This document shows, piece after piece, positions 33,738 to 43,822 of a stretch of DNA of 58,478 bases. The position numbers and the translations under genes were made by a program. Source of the stretch: Chloroflexota bacterium (GTDB lineage: Bacteria > Chloroflexota > Anaerolineae > Anaerolineales > Villigracilaceae). The DNA lies in the NCBI GenBank assembly GCA_005778035.1, contig SXKT01000017.1, forward strand, positions 1 to 58,478. The letters are read 5' to 3'. Position 1 is the stretch's first letter; every line of letters begins with the position of its first letter. The notes below the pieces were generated by a model. That model saw only the letters and a program-made list of their open reading frames with translations, made no database searches and was not told where the DNA came from.

Positions 33738-34535
33738 ATGTACATCGAAGATCCCAATCCTACCGGGCACCAAGCGGTGCTCATGTTACACGGCCTTGGC
33801 GCAAGTTCGTTGATGTGGCGTTACCAGCTGGAATTTTTGTCCAGGCTTGGGTATCGACCGTTGGCTCCAGACTTGCCCGGATTCGGCCGTTCTTTCGGAG
33901 TAGGTGCAGATTTATCAGGAAGGCGTACCATCGAAGCGTTGAAACAAGCACTCAATCAATTGGGTGTTTCTCAGGTGGATGTGGTGGGGCTTTCGATGGG
34001 TGGTGTGTTGGCACAAAAATTGGCCGTTCAACAACCACAGTTGGTGCGAAGGCTAATGTTGGCAAGCACCTTCGCCAGATTGGTCCCTGCCAACTTTCAG
34101 CAGAGATGGTATTTCCTTAGGCGGTTCTTCACTGTCTTTTTTCTCAGTCCATCGGCGCAGGCTGGCTTGGTCGCCAATACTGTCTTTCCGAAACCAGAAT
34201 TTCAGCAGATTCGACAAATGTATGTTTCTCAGGTAGAAAAAGCCAACCCGGTGAGCTACCGTGCGGCATTGTTGATGCTGGCCACCCATCGGCTGGGTAA
34301 CGGACTGCACGATTTCGGGAAACCTGCCTGGGTAATTGCTGGCGCGGAAGATACAACGGTCGTTATCGAACAGCAAAGAGACCTTGCCAGTCACATCCAC
34401 GGTGCAAGAATGGTGGTGGTGCCCAATGCCGGCCATGGGTTGTCAGTGGAGTGTCCAGATGTTTTTAACCAACATTTGCTTTCATGGCTGGAAACATCGC
34501 TTCTCGAAAGTGAGATGCCAGATTGTTTGAACTGA
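33738..34535 (+). CDS. alpha/beta-hydrolase
   Basis: 265 residues. LMLHGLGASSLMWRYQ holds the oxyanion HG, the nucleophile elbow is GLSMGGVLAQ, Asp lies near IAGAEDTTVV and His in PNAGHGLSVE. The fold matches the MhpC/BioH-like group; the substrate is unknown. It begins 25 nt after the tatA terminator. Its end overlaps the next gene, another esterase-type enzyme. Confidence 0.9.
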   Translation: MYIEDPNPTGHQAVLMLHGLGASSLMWRYQLEFLSRLGYRPLAPDLPGFGRSFGVGADLSGRRTIEALKQALNQLGVSQVDVVGLSMGGVLAQKLAVQQPQLVRRLMLASTFARLVPANFQQRWYFLRRFFTVFFLSPSAQAGLVANTVFPKPEFQQIRQMYVSQVEKANPVSYRAALLMLATHRLGNGLHDFGKPAWVIAGAEDTTVVIEQQRDLASHIHGARMVVVPNAGHGLSVECPDVFNQHLLSWLETSLLESEMPDCLN

Positions 34536-35326
34536 TCCGTGCCATGATTGGAATTGGCGCTTTGGGGTTAGCCGCATTGACTTGGTGGGTGGCAGGCTGG
34601 CCGGCCGGAGTGGTATGTTTGGCTGCAGGTTGGTGGGTCTACCAGCGCGGAATTTTATGGTTGGTCAGCCGGACAGACCCAATTGAGCCACCTAATCCTC
34701 AAGATTTTCGCATAGCGTGTGTAGGTGACAGTATAACCTACGGAACTTTTGTTGAAGATCGGCCACAAAAATGCTACCCTGCGGTTTTAAAACAATTGCT
34801 TGGGGATGGGTTTTCGGTGGGGAATTTTGGTGTACCAGGCGGTACCATGTCCTCCCGTGGGGATATTCCTTACATAAAGTATCAAGCATTTCCCCAACTT
34901 CCCAAATACCTGCCGCAAATTGTGGTTTTAATGCTTGGTACCAATGACAGCAAACCACAAAACTGGCGAGGAGTAGACCATTTCCAATCAGAAACCCGTA
35001 CGTTGGTGGATAAAATTCTATCCTTGCCCAGCAAGCCTTTCCTTTATTTGGCTACACCGGCAAGCGCATTTGTTCTACCAAAACATCATAAATTGATGTA
35101 TAACATGCAGCCCGAACCACTTGAGCAATCGCGCAATGCCATCCGCGAGCTGGCAACTGAACTGGGCTTGCCGCTCATCGACATAGGTGCCAGCACCGCG
35201 GGCTTTGCGCAAGGCTTTGACTTTGATGGCATCCATACGAACGGCTCTGGGGCAAAATGGATCGCAGAAGCTGTGCATATTGTCATCTCGCCCAAAGTGT
35301 CTGAATTGGTTGGACCGCGCCAATAA
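34523..35326 (+). CDS. membrane-anchored SGNH/GDSL-type hydrolase
   Basis: 267 residues. One or two N-terminal hydrophobic helices (IGALGLAALTWWVAGWPAG and AGVVCLAAGWWV) tether an SGNH domain with block I CVGDSITYG, block III LGTND and the His in DGIHTNGSG. Such enzymes deacylate lipids or glycans. The start is uncertain: TTG at 34523 (overlaps the previous gene by 13 nt) or ATG at 34544; neither has a good RBS. Coupling to the alpha/beta-hydrolase gene suggests a joint pathway. Confidence 0.85.
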   Translation: MFELIRAMIGIGALGLAALTWWVAGWPAGVVCLAAGWWVYQRGILWLVSRTDPIEPPNPQDFRIACVGDSITYGTFVEDRPQKCYPAVLKQLLGDGFSVGNFGVPGGTMSSRGDIPYIKYQAFPQLPKYLPQIVVLMLGTNDSKPQNWRGVDHFQSETRTLVDKILSLPSKPFLYLATPASAFVLPKHHKLMYNMQPEPLEQSRNAIRELATELGLPLIDIGASTAGFAQGFDFDGIHTNGSGAKWIAEAVHIVISPKVSELVGPRQ

Positions 35327-35425
35327 GTTACCACCCAATAAAAAAAACGCTAACAAATTTCTGATAACAGCCAAGGTCGATGCTGGTTAAAATTGGCTTG
35401 ATAAAATACTGCGAGGATTGCGATT

Positions 35426-37282
35426 ATGGAAAATACCCAAAGTTACACCTTTAAAGCTGAGACAAAGCAACTGCTCAACATATTGGTTCATTCGCTCTAT
35501 AAGGACAAAGAAGTCTTTTTGCGCGAATTGCTCTCCAACGCATCTGATGCGATCAACCGGCTCAAGTTTGAGATGCTGACCAATTCAGATATTTATGATG
35601 CTGACAAAGAATTAAAGATCAACATCAAGACAGATGCCGAGAAGAAAACGATCACAATCACCGACAGTGGTATCGGCATGAATCACGATGAGATCATTGA
35701 CCATTTGGGCACGATCGCCCAATCAGGCGCCCGCCGGTTCATTGAGAAAGCAAAAGAGCAAAATGGCGATCCTTCCCAAATGATAGGACAATTTGGGGTA
35801 GGTTTTTATAGCGTATTTATGGTTGCAAAATCAGTTAATGTGACTTCGCGTTCGTTCCGAAAACAAGATGCGCCGGTACGCTGGATCGCCACCGGAGATG
35901 AGACCTACGAAGTAGGGTCCGCTGAAAAATTAACCCGCGGCACCACTGTAGAGATCACCCTGAAGGAGGAGTACGCTGAGTTCGCGGAGGAGTTCCGTCT
36001 ACGCGAGATCATCCATAAGCATAGCGATTACATTAGCTTTCCCATATATTTGGGTGATGAAGAGAAGCCTGCCAACAAGCAAACCGCAATGTGGCGCGCC
36101 AACAAAAAAGAATTGACAAGCGAACAATATAACGACTTTTATCGCAGTTTCACTATGGATTTTGAAGAACCGGTCCATTACTTCCACAATGTTACCGATG
36201 CACCGGTGCAGTTATATTCCATGTTGTTTTTTCCGGCCAAAGCAGAGCGAAGCATGTTCTCTTTGCGCAAAGAAGATGGCTTGAAGTTATATAGCCGCAA
36301 CATATTGATTGACGAGTACAACAAGGATCTGCTGCCTGAATATTTGCGCTTTGTGCAAGGCGTGGTTGATTCAGAAGATTTGCCGCTCAATGTTTCCCGA
36401 GAGACCATTCAGTCCAGTGGATTGTTGCCGGGTTTACGCAAAGTGCTAACCAACCAGGTCTTTAAGGAATTTGAAACCCTTGCAAAAAATGACCCAGAGA
36501 AGTACATAACTTTTTGGAAAGAATTCGGTGTTTTCCTAAAACAGGGCATCGCCATGAATGCCGCTGAAACCGACAAGATCTTACCCTTATTGCGCATCCA
36601 TACATCCACCCAGGCAGATGGTTGGAGCAGCTTGGATGAATACATTGCCCGCCAACCAGCTACGGAAGGTGATGCCGAAAAGAACATCTACTACATTGTT
36701 GGTGATGACCCGCGTTCCATTATGTACAGCCCACACTTGGACCAATACAAAAGCCGCGAGATCGAAGTGTTATTACTTGCGGAACCGATCGATTCATTTA
36801 TGTTGATGGGTGTAAACAAGTACAAAGATTTCGACTTTAAAAATATTGCCAACCATGAACTTGATAAACCAGAAGAAGAAAAGGCAGAGAATAAATCAGC
36901 GGATACACCTATCCAACAAGGGCTTTTAGACTTATTTAAGATGGCGCTGGCGGATAAAGTAGCCGACGTTCGTGCAAGCACCCGACTTTCGAAATCTGTG
37001 GCTCGTTTGGTAGATATGGATGGGGGGATGAACCCCGAAATGCAGCGGGTTTACAAATACCTTGGCAAAGACTTTGAGCAACCCAAAAAAATCCTTGAGA
37101 TCAACACCAGCCATCCATTGGTTTCGGGCATTGAGAATGTGGCTGATGAAGACCTGAGGAAAAAGTTGATCGACCAAGTATTGGATAGTGCCATGCTGCT
37201 GGATGGTAGCATGCCTGACCCAGCCCAAATGGTCAACCGGATCCAAGAACTAATGTCTGAGTTGGTCAAAAAAGAAAGCTAA
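35426..37282 (+). CDS. htpG: chaperone HtpG (Hsp90)
   Basis: 618 residues, the usual bacterial length. The ATP lid is clear: ELLSNASDAINRLKFE, ITDSGIGMNHDEI, GTIAQSGARRF and GQFGVGFYSVFMVA. The middle-domain catalytic Arg lies in PLNVSRETIQSSGLL. It refolds or holds client proteins under stress. It stands alone with its own terminator. An ATG at 35426 with GCGAGGA upstream sets the start. Confidence 0.97.
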   Translation: MENTQSYTFKAETKQLLNILVHSLYKDKEVFLRELLSNASDAINRLKFEMLTNSDIYDADKELKINIKTDAEKKTITITDSGIGMNHDEIIDHLGTIAQSGARRFIEKAKEQNGDPSQMIGQFGVGFYSVFMVAKSVNVTSRSFRKQDAPVRWIATGDETYEVGSAEKLTRGTTVEITLKEEYAEFAEEFRLREIIHKHSDYISFPIYLGDEEKPANKQTAMWRANKKELTSEQYNDFYRSFTMDFEEPVHYFHNVTDAPVQLYSMLFFPAKAERSMFSLRKEDGLKLYSRNILIDEYNKDLLPEYLRFVQGVVDSEDLPLNVSRETIQSSGLLPGLRKVLTNQVFKEFETLAKNDPEKYITFWKEFGVFLKQGIAMNAAETDKILPLLRIHTSTQADGWSSLDEYIARQPATEGDAEKNIYYIVGDDPRSIMYSPHLDQYKSREIEVLLLAEPIDSFMLMGVNKYKDFDFKNIANHELDKPEEEKAENKSADTPIQQGLLDLFKMALADKVADVRASTRLSKSVARLVDMDGGMNPEMQRVYKYLGKDFEQPKKILEINTSHPLVSGIENVADEDLRKKLIDQVLDSAMLLDGSMPDPAQMVNRIQELMSELVKKES

Positions 37283-37352
37283 CCCAAGAAGATTTAATGT
37301 TGGCAACATAGGAATGACGTTGCTTCTCCTTGTACTTGTTGGTTCTGAAATC

Positions 37353-37381
37353 AAAAGCGGCACCTTATGGGTGCCGCTTTT
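37353..37381. terminator. bidirectional terminator between htpG and yccF-like gene
   Basis: Perfect 12-bp stem AAAAGCGGCACC/GGTGCCGCTTTT with a 5-nt loop and T-rich flank on both strands. Confidence 0.88.
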
Positions 37382-37386
37382 GATGA

Positions 37387-37800
37387 TTACTGCCTGCGTA
37401 ACGTCATTAATCCGGGCGCCTGGTCGAACATCCACAGACCAAGCGGCAAGCCAATGATGGTGATGGAGACCAATAATGCCAATTCCATCCAGATAGCCGA
37501 TAACCACCAACCGACCAATAAAAAGTAAGCGGCGCGAATGAAGAAATTGTGTTGCGGTAGGTCTCCCACAGTAGCAACCCCGCTTCGCAAGTGAATTGCC
37601 TGGCGTGGTTCACGCAAGGCGACAACTTTGGGAAGCATGTCTATCATGGCGATGCCGATCGGCAATGTCACCACCAAGACCATCAGTAACCATGCCACCG
37701 CGATCCAGATCTGGGTGACCCAAGATCCAACCAAAATAAACCAAAGCAATTGAATCAAGCAACCAGGGTTTTTGCTCAAGGTAACTTTACTCTGTTCCAT
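37387..37800 (-). CDS. YccF-like membrane protein
   Basis: 137 residues with two repeats of the same motif, each a pair of helices: LLWFILVGSWVTQIWIAVAWLLMVLVVTLPIGIAMIDMLP and FLLVGWWLSAIWMELALLVSITIIGLPLGLWMFDQAP. This W-x-x-x-G-W/S-W pattern with a PIG/PLG turn marks the YccF/DUF307 family; function unknown. AAGGAG lies 5 nt before the ATG. The ends do not overlap neighbours. Confidence 0.85.
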   Translation of the reverse strand: MEQSKVTLSKNPGCLIQLLWFILVGSWVTQIWIAVAWLLMVLVVTLPIGIAMIDMLPKVVALREPRQAIHLRSGVATVGDLPQHNFFIRAAYFLLVGWWLSAIWMELALLVSITIIGLPLGLWMFDQAPGLMTLRRQ

Positions 37801-37814
37801 TTTTTCTCCTTAAT

Positions 37815-38459
37815 CTAAAGACTCACTTCCGTGCTCCGAAAAAAAATTTGGCTGCGTTCAATGTCCGTATCTTCGAAGGCAATACCAAGTTCAGCCAACA
37901 CCTCCTCTGGGCGGCCGGTAGCGCCTTCACGGGCAGATAAACGCAGGCGCAATACTTTCCCATCCTCCAGCTTTGCTTGCTCTATCAAAGGACGAAGATC
38001 ATATTGTTTCCCCCGCCTTTCCCGAGGGATGCTGGTTTTTATAAGTAAATGCTCAAGGCGCAATTGAAGGTCCGCCAGTGCATCGGAGTTGGGGCAAATC
38101 TCCGAAATATCGACTTCGAACTCGGAGGCGGCAGTTTCCACCTGCAAGGGAGGTCGGGCAGGATCGATCACCTCAATGGAGTGGATATGGATGCCTGAAG
38201 GGACAGCAGCCTGTAATTGTGCCTGGGCTTGGTGAGGATCCATATCTGCTACTGTGAACAAGTCAACCAACTCAGCACGCGAGGAAAAACCGAGTGGAAG
38301 GGCGGATGCCAACTGGATCTTGGGCATGGGATGAAAACCTTGGCTATAGGCCAGGGTGATGTTGGCACGGCGGGTGGAACGTTCCCATATCTTGTGCAGG
38401 TCCAGGTGGCCTATATAGCGCAGTGCCCCTTGTTTTTCAAATAATACGCGTAATCTCAT
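37815..38459 (-). CDS. DUF2344/TIGR03936 radical SAM-associated protein
   Basis: 214 residues. MRLRVLFEKQGALRYIGHLDLHKIWERSTRRANITLAYSQGFHP... is the family's opening, with FGSSRAELVDL-like residues after it. The protein lacks Fe-S motifs and works beside the TIGR03960 radical SAM protein; the two are fused in some bacteria. Their reaction is unknown. I start at MRLRV (38459), which overlaps the membrane-protein gene as ATGA; the track's longer start reads into that gene. Confidence 0.88.
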   Translation of the reverse strand: MRLRVLFEKQGALRYIGHLDLHKIWERSTRRANITLAYSQGFHPMPKIQLASALPLGFSSRAELVDLFTVADMDPHQAQAQLQAAVPSGIHIHSIEVIDPARPPLQVETAASEFEVDISEICPNSDALADLQLRLEHLLIKTSIPRERRGKQYDLRPLIEQAKLEDGKVLRLRLSAREGATGRPEEVLAELGIAFEDTDIERSQIFFRSTEVSL

Positions 38460-38854
38460 GCTGGAAATTTTCCTTTTGGCCGGTAGGTGCGGGCGATCAA
38501 CCAGGGAGTGATCATTACCAGCAGTAAACCAGGTACGGCTGAAACTGCTGGAAACAAGTTGGACTTGTAAGCCAAAACCCATAACCACGATAGAAGGGTG
38601 GCACCGGTAACCCCGGCAACCAAAGCCGTAGCGCCAGCACGCGAAAAGCGAACAATACGCAATAACCAGCCAATGAGCGCGGCGATGATGGTGCTGGTGG
38701 CAAAAAAGGGGAGAGATCCCCCGATATACTTTTCGTATAGCCTAACTGCCAAAAAGCTTGACATAAACAAGACCATGCCAGCAGGAATACCAGCAAATAT
38801 GTCACCGAATCGGATGCCTTTAAAATCGGCAATGAGTGAATTTGTCAGGTTCAC
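38456..38854 (-). CDS. four-helix membrane protein within radical SAM/DUF2344 operon
   Basis: 132 residues with about four hydrophobic helices (GIPAGMVLFMSSFLAV, LPFFATSTIIAALIGWLL, AGATALVAGVTGATLLSWLWVLAY and VSAVPGLLLVMITPWLI). Both ends overlap neighbouring genes by 4 nt. No motif known to me. Being coupled on both sides, it should be made in step with the radical SAM pair, which is normally not interrupted by a membrane protein. Confidence 0.7.
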   Translation of the reverse strand: MNLTNSLIADFKGIRFGDIFAGIPAGMVLFMSSFLAVRLYEKYIGGSLPFFATSTIIAALIGWLLRIVRFSRAGATALVAGVTGATLLSWLWVLAYKSNLFPAVSAVPGLLLVMITPWLIARTYRPKGKFPA

Positions 38855-40764
38855 ACAACCGCCAGGGTCTCAGTTTTTGGTTTAACGTGTGGGCACTTCC
38901 AAAAATCACCCGGGTTTTGGCGCCGCTCTTCAATAAATGTCGGCAAAATTCCGCATGCATAGCACTGCTTGCGGCAATCTTCTCGGATCTGTTGTTTTAA
39001 CGACATGGCATAATCTTGGAACAGGAATTTTTTACTGACAGCCGTGGAAATATGTTCCCAAGGGAATACCTCATCCACATTTCGGGTTCTGTGCGTATAA
39101 AAAGATGGGTCGATGCCCTCCTCTTCGAAGGCTTGTAACCAATGGCTGAATTTTCGTTCTTCTTGCCATGCATCAAATTTTACGCCTTTCTTCCACGCCG
39201 TGTGGATGACACGGCTGATGTTTCGATCGCCGCGCGAGAGCCAGGCTTCGATCATGGTATCTTCCGCTACAGTCCAGCTCAGTTTAATATTTCGATCCTT
39301 GAGAACTCGGCGAAGCAAGTCTTGTTTTTGACGGATCTGATCCATATCATCGCATTGAACCCATTGAAATGGGGTATGTGGTTTTGGTACGAAGGTGCTA
39401 ACACCAGCGTTTACGCGGGCGCGTCCGCCAATGATCTTGCGTCCCTCCGACAATACTCGTTTACACAAATCCGCAATCGCTTGCACATCTTCCAGGGTTT
39501 CTGATGGATGTCCGATCATGAAATACAGTTTCACTGTGGTCCAACCACGGCTGTAAATTTCTCGAACGGTTTCCAACAATTGCTCATCGCTGATGTATTT
39601 ATTGATGGTGCGTCGCATTCTTTCGCTGGCAGCCTCGGGAGCCAGTGTAAAGCCTGTTCCACGGCGGTCACGTAATTGGTCCATCAGGTCTACTGAGACC
39701 GTCTCAATGCGCAAGGATGGAAGTGAAATACCCAGGTGCTTGTCAGCAAATCGCTCGCTGACCGCCTTAACCAGCTCAGTAATGTTGGAGTAATCGGAGG
39801 ATGATAACGATAGCAACGCTACCTCTTCAAATCCGGTACTATCGATTGCGGCGGCAACGGCTTCAACAACTTCCTGGACCGAGCGTTCCCTTACCGGGCG
39901 GTTAATGATGCCGGCATGGCAAAAACGGCAGCCACGGGTACAACCGCGCATGATCTCTACCGATATTCTATTATGGACAGCCTCGATGTTGGGTACGATA
40001 AATTTGGTGGGAGGAGGGGGCAACACCGGCACCATACGTTTGGTAACGATGGCGCTGGCAAAGGGTTGGTTGGGTGTGATGGCTCGAATAGTGTTATCGC
40101 TATGGTAATCAACATCGTAATAAAGCGGCACATAAACGCCTTTTAGGCTGGCCAGATCGCGTAAAATTGCGCCTCGGTCGCGGCTGCCATCGGAGAGTTT
40201 ATGGCGCAATACAACATCCGCGATCTCGCTGATTACTTCCTCTCCCTCACCAATTACAAACGCGTCAATAAAAGCATGCATTGGTTCGGGGTTGAGCGTG
40301 CTGTGTCCGCCAGCAATAATGATGGGATGGTTATCACTTCGTTCCACGCTCATTACGGGAATGCCGGCAAGATCGATCACGTTAAGGGTGTTGGTGTAAA
40401 GTGTTTCGTATGGGATGGAAAATCCAATCAGGTCAAATTGGGAAAGCGGGTGGTGGCTTTCCATGGAATATAACGGAACTGAATGCTGGCGCATCAGGTC
40501 CTCCATGTCGCGCCAAACCGCATAGCTTCGTTCGGCCAGGCAATCGGCACGGGCATTAAGGATGTCGTAAAGGATCTTGAGGCCGACATTCGAAATCCCG
40601 ATGTCGTAAATATCCGGAAAGACCAAAGACGCCTTCAATGGCGTTGCAGCCCAGTTTTTGACAACGCTATTAAATTCTCCGCCAACATAGCGGCCAGGTT
40701 TGGTTACCTTGGGCAGGATCTTATGTAACTTTTGGTCTATTTGTTCTGGGGTAGTTAGATGCAC
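38851..40764 (-). CDS. TIGR03960-type radical SAM protein with B12-binding-like domain
   Basis: 637 residues. An N-terminal cobalamin-binding-like Rossmann domain (1-200: LVFPDIYDIGISNVGLKILYDIL) precedes the radical SAM core with MRGCTRGCRFCHAG (CxxxCxxC). The C-terminus has a Cys-rich segment, CRKQCYACGILP and FWKCPH. Together with the DUF2344 protein it forms a widely conserved pair in Firmicutes, Cyanobacteria and Chloroflexota. The reaction is not known to me; it is annotated as unknown. First gene of the three-gene coupled operon. Confidence 0.9.
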   Translation of the reverse strand: MHLTTPEQIDQKLHKILPKVTKPGRYVGGEFNSVVKNWAATPLKASLVFPDIYDIGISNVGLKILYDILNARADCLAERSYAVWRDMEDLMRQHSVPLYSMESHHPLSQFDLIGFSIPYETLYTNTLNVIDLAGIPVMSVERSDNHPIIIAGGHSTLNPEPMHAFIDAFVIGEGEEVISEIADVVLRHKLSDGSRDRGAILRDLASLKGVYVPLYYDVDYHSDNTIRAITPNQPFASAIVTKRMVPVLPPPPTKFIVPNIEAVHNRISVEIMRGCTRGCRFCHAGIINRPVRERSVQEVVEAVAAAIDSTGFEEVALLSLSSSDYSNITELVKAVSERFADKHLGISLPSLRIETVSVDLMDQLRDRRGTGFTLAPEAASERMRRTINKYISDEQLLETVREIYSRGWTTVKLYFMIGHPSETLEDVQAIADLCKRVLSEGRKIIGGRARVNAGVSTFVPKPHTPFQWVQCDDMDQIRQKQDLLRRVLKDRNIKLSWTVAEDTMIEAWLSRGDRNISRVIHTAWKKGVKFDAWQEERKFSHWLQAFEEEGIDPSFYTHRTRNVDEVFPWEHISTAVSKKFLFQDYAMSLKQQIREDCRKQCYACGILPTFIEERRQNPGDFWKCPHVKPKTETLAVV

Positions 40765-41395
40765 TTTTTATTTCCCGTCAACTTTTTTTGAGACAAATTA
40801 TATCTGATTAATAGATAGGTATCGCTTTGTTGTTCCAGCAGCATATGGTAGTGTTCAAAGATCACAATGATGAACATTGTGAAAAACAAATTCAGGAACC
40901 TGGCCATGATCCTTCCATCAGGACATTCTCAATCAATAGCATTGCTGCCCATTGTGTAGGCTTTCCATTGCTCAAACTGTACAGGCAATGTCTATTTTGC
41001 TATTCAGGATGAAATCTTGAATGGATACGATCAGGTGGTTTATTTTGCGTTGCGACGAGGCCAATGGCAGAATGATCAGGTGTACGCCTGAGGGATGATG
41101 CTCCACTTGGTAGAAAGATGATGTTGAAAAATGGCGCGCAGAAAATCGCTGCCCCAATGGGAGGTATTGTTCATATACCTTGTAGGGGGACTATCCAAAA
41201 TCGGATACGGAGGCCGGCATTGCCTTGATCATACGTGTCGAGATTGCGATATGGCACAAACCATTGTTGAATACGTTAGCCATACCAGCCCATTTTGGAG
41301 AATTTCGCGATCCTAACCTTCTAAAAAATCTGAACCAAATTAACAGCAGTATGCAGCCGAACTGGCCGATTGGTTGTTTTGGGATGCATTTATTT
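40765..41395. other. gene-free stretch with possible coding remnants
   Basis: About 630 nt without a credible gene. Several short frames look protein-like but lack starts: a minus-strand stretch with LIILPLASSQRKINHLIVSIQDF resembles the end of a PAS-type domain, and a plus-strand frame reads HFGEFRDPNLLKNLNQ. These may be decayed pieces of one gene. No terminator or repeat stands out. Confidence 0.35.
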
Positions 41396-42055
41396 TTATG
41401 ATTTCTGAGTTGATAATAACCGAAATATTTCTGGGTTGGTTTCAATCTCTATCATGTCGATGGGGGATTTTCCTTCGATGGTTTTCAGGTTCGTATCAGC
41501 TCCTGCTTGCAATAATAGTTTTACCATTTCGACGTCGCCATTTTGGCAAGCGCTATGCAAAGGGCTAAAGCCACCATTTTGTTGCGTGTTCACTTTTGCT
41601 CCATTTCGCAATAAGAGCTCGGCAAGAAGACCATGGCCACCAGCGGCAGCGGAACCCAATGGGGTCACTTTCAGCCCATTTGAACTGTGGTTATCCACTT
41701 CAGCACCTTTTGATAACAAATAATGTGCAATTTCAATGTGGCCAAAAAATGCAGCAAAACCAAGTCCGCTGAATCCATCGATGGAGTGGCTATTTAGTAA
41801 TTCGGTATTTGAAGATAAAGCATCCTGAACCGCGGGCAGATCTGCCAACGCGCAAGCCTCAAAAAATCCGAGTCTGGGCAGGTAGGCACGCAATTTGGCT
41901 GTAACAAGCGGTTTACCCCAATAAATTGATACCATCAGTGCTGATACACCATTCTCATCGGTACTCGCGGCCAACGCGGGGTCCTGATGGCACAAGTCAT
42001 CAACGCCGTCTGCGTCCCCGAGTTTCACTAAATCCATCAGAGTGGACGTTGCCAT
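41396..42055 (-). CDS. ankyrin-repeat protein
   Basis: 219 residues with about five ankyrin-type repeats; the last ones are clearest (LKVTPLGSAAAGGHGLLAELLLRNGAKVN, GFSPLHSACQNGDVEMVKLLLQAGADTNLK). No signal peptide or enzyme domain, so it probably binds another protein in the cytoplasm. Its ATG is 2 nt behind the stop of the phosphoglucomutase gene, so the two are almost surely cotranscribed, though no functional tie is obvious. Confidence 0.88.
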   Translation of the reverse strand: MATSTLMDLVKLGDADGVDDLCHQDPALAASTDENGVSALMVSIYWGKPLVTAKLRAYLPRLGFFEACALADLPAVQDALSSNTELLNSHSIDGFSGLGFAAFFGHIEIAHYLLSKGAEVDNHSSNGLKVTPLGSAAAGGHGLLAELLLRNGAKVNTQQNGGFSPLHSACQNGDVEMVKLLLQAGADTNLKTIEGKSPIDMIEIETNPEIFRLLSTQKS

Positions 42056-42057
42056 GG

Positions 42058-43710
42058 TTACAACCCTGCCTCAGTGAAAGCATGACCTACAATCTGTTGC
42101 GCCTCGGTGATGATGTTTTCCAAATGTTGGTCGCCAAAAAAACTCTCTGCATAGATTTTGTAGATCTCCTCGGTGCCACTCGGGCGGGCTGCAAACCAAC
42201 CATTTTCGGTGACTATTTTTAAACCACCGATAGGCGCATTATTGCTGGGGGCTGAAGTGAGACATTGGAGAATGGGCTCACCAGCAAGGCTACTTGCCTT
42301 GATCCTGGAAGAGTTGAGACTGCTGAGGACTTTTTTTTGTGCGTGGGTAGCGATGGCATCAATGCGTTTGTATTTGGGGCATCCAAATTTGGATTCCAGT
42401 TTTTGGTAATGTTCACCGGGATCTTTGCCAGTAACCGCGGTGATTTCGGCCGCCAGTAAATTAAGGAGAATGCCATCTTTGTCGGTGGTCCAAACATCAC
42501 CATCCATACGCAAAAAGCTGGCTCCAGCGCTCTCTTCGCCACCAAAGCCGAAATCACCACTTAAAAGCCCATCTACAAACCACTTAAAACCCACAGGCAC
42601 TTCGGCCAGCTCCCTACCTATTGATTTGGCGACCCGATCGATCATCGAACTACTCACCAGCGTTTTACCGATCTTTAAAGTTGGCTTCCAGTTGGTACGG
42701 GTTTTGAATAGATATTCAATGGCGACAGCGAGATAGTGGTTGGGGTTCATCAAGCCTGTGCTGGGGGTAACAATGCCATGGCGGTCGGTATCGGGGTCAT
42801 TCCCACAGGCAATGTCAAAATCATTCCTAAGGCTGATCAGCCCGGCCATTGCGTATGGTGAACTACAATCCATTCTGACCTTGCCATCATGGTCGAGGCA
42901 CATAAATGCAAAAGTTGGGTCAATCCGGTCGTTCACCACTGTGATGTTCAAATGGAATTCTTCGGCAATGTGTGCCCAGTAACCGGCGGCAGCCCCACCG
43001 AGGGGATCCACACCAATTCGTACTCCGGCACGGCTGATGGCCTCCATATCGATGACGTGAACAAGATCGGTGATGTAAGCCTTCGAAAAATCGGTTTGGT
43101 GAAAATTATCAGCTTTTTGCGCCTTTGGGTAAGGCATCCGCTGGACATCTTGGAGGCCATTCGCAAGGATCTGATTTGCGCGTTTCTGGATGCCGTTGGT
43201 GATCTCTGGACCTGCTGGGCCACCGTTCGGTGGGTTGTATTTAAAACCACCATCAAATGGCGGGTTATGGCTGGGTGTGATCACAACACCATCTGCAAAC
43301 CCCTGAGTGCGGCCTTTGTTATAGGCCAAAATGGCATGGCTGATCACAGGGGTGGGCGTGTACTCTTGCCCGCATGAGATATGCACTTCAACCCCATTCG
43401 CCACAAACACCTCTATAGCAGTGATTTCAGCTGGCTCGCTCAATGCATGGGTATCTTTCCCAATAAACAATGGGCCGCTTATTCCTTGTGCCGAACGGTA
43501 ATCCACGAGCGCCTGGCAAACTGCCAAAATATGGTCTTCATTGAAGGTGGAGCGGAAAGAGTTGCCGCGGTGTCCGCTGGTACCGAAAGCTACCTGCTGA
43601 AATGGGTCTGAGGGATCTGGGTGATGGATATAATAAGATGAGATCAACCTTGGGATGTTGGTAAGGTCCGTTTGTTGAACAGGCTTGCCTGCGCGGGGGT
43701 GGAGTGGCAT
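42058..43710 (-). CDS. pgm: phosphoglucomutase
   Basis: Interconverts glucose-1-P and glucose-6-P. 550 residues, about the length of the alpha-D-phosphohexomutase Pgm group. [11 protein letters not shown] opens domain 1, the phospho-Ser is in [13 protein letters not shown], the Mg-binding loop in [14 protein letters not shown], and the sugar-binding GEESAGAS and phosphate-binding [12 protein letters not shown] complete it. GAGAGGT lies 5 nt upstream of the ATG. It sits divergently from fructose-1,6-bisphosphatase, so sugar-phosphate genes cluster here. Confidence 0.95.
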   Translation of the reverse strand: MPLHPRAGKPVQQTDLTNIPRLISSYYIHHPDPSDPFQQVAFGTSGHRGNSFRSTFNEDHILAVCQALVDYRSAQGISGPLFIGKDTHALSEPAEITAIEVFVANGVEVHISCGQEYTPTPVISHAILAYNKGRTQGFADGVVITPSHNPPFDGGFKYNPPNGGPAGPEITNGIQKRANQILANGLQDVQRMPYPKAQKADNFHQTDFSKAYITDLVHVIDMEAISRAGVRIGVDPLGGAAAGYWAHIAEEFHLNITVVNDRIDPTFAFMCLDHDGKVRMDCSSPYAMAGLISLRNDFDIACGNDPDTDRHGIVTPSTGLMNPNHYLAVAIEYLFKTRTNWKPTLKIGKTLVSSSMIDRVAKSIGRELAEVPVGFKWFVDGLLSGDFGFGGEESAGASFLRMDGDVWTTDKDGILLNLLAAEITAVTGKDPGEHYQKLESKFGCPKYKRIDAIATHAQKKVLSSLNSSRIKASSLAGEPILQCLTSAPSNNAPIGGLKIVTENGWFAARPSGTEEIYKIYAESFFGDQHLENIITEAQQIVGHAFTEAGL

Positions 43711-43822
43711 TTTGACCTCTCAGATTTTTATGGTTTAATCAGTTATATTCTGAACCACCAACATTATATAAGGAAATACGCCTGGGCAACCTGCCCAAAT
43801 TTTGCACTCGGAGCCTCTCTGG

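Noticed and set aside
37353-37381. Inverted repeat as a possible operator
   Set aside because: The T tracts and its place between convergent gene ends fit a terminator; the same holds for the other 10-14 bp hairpins listed.
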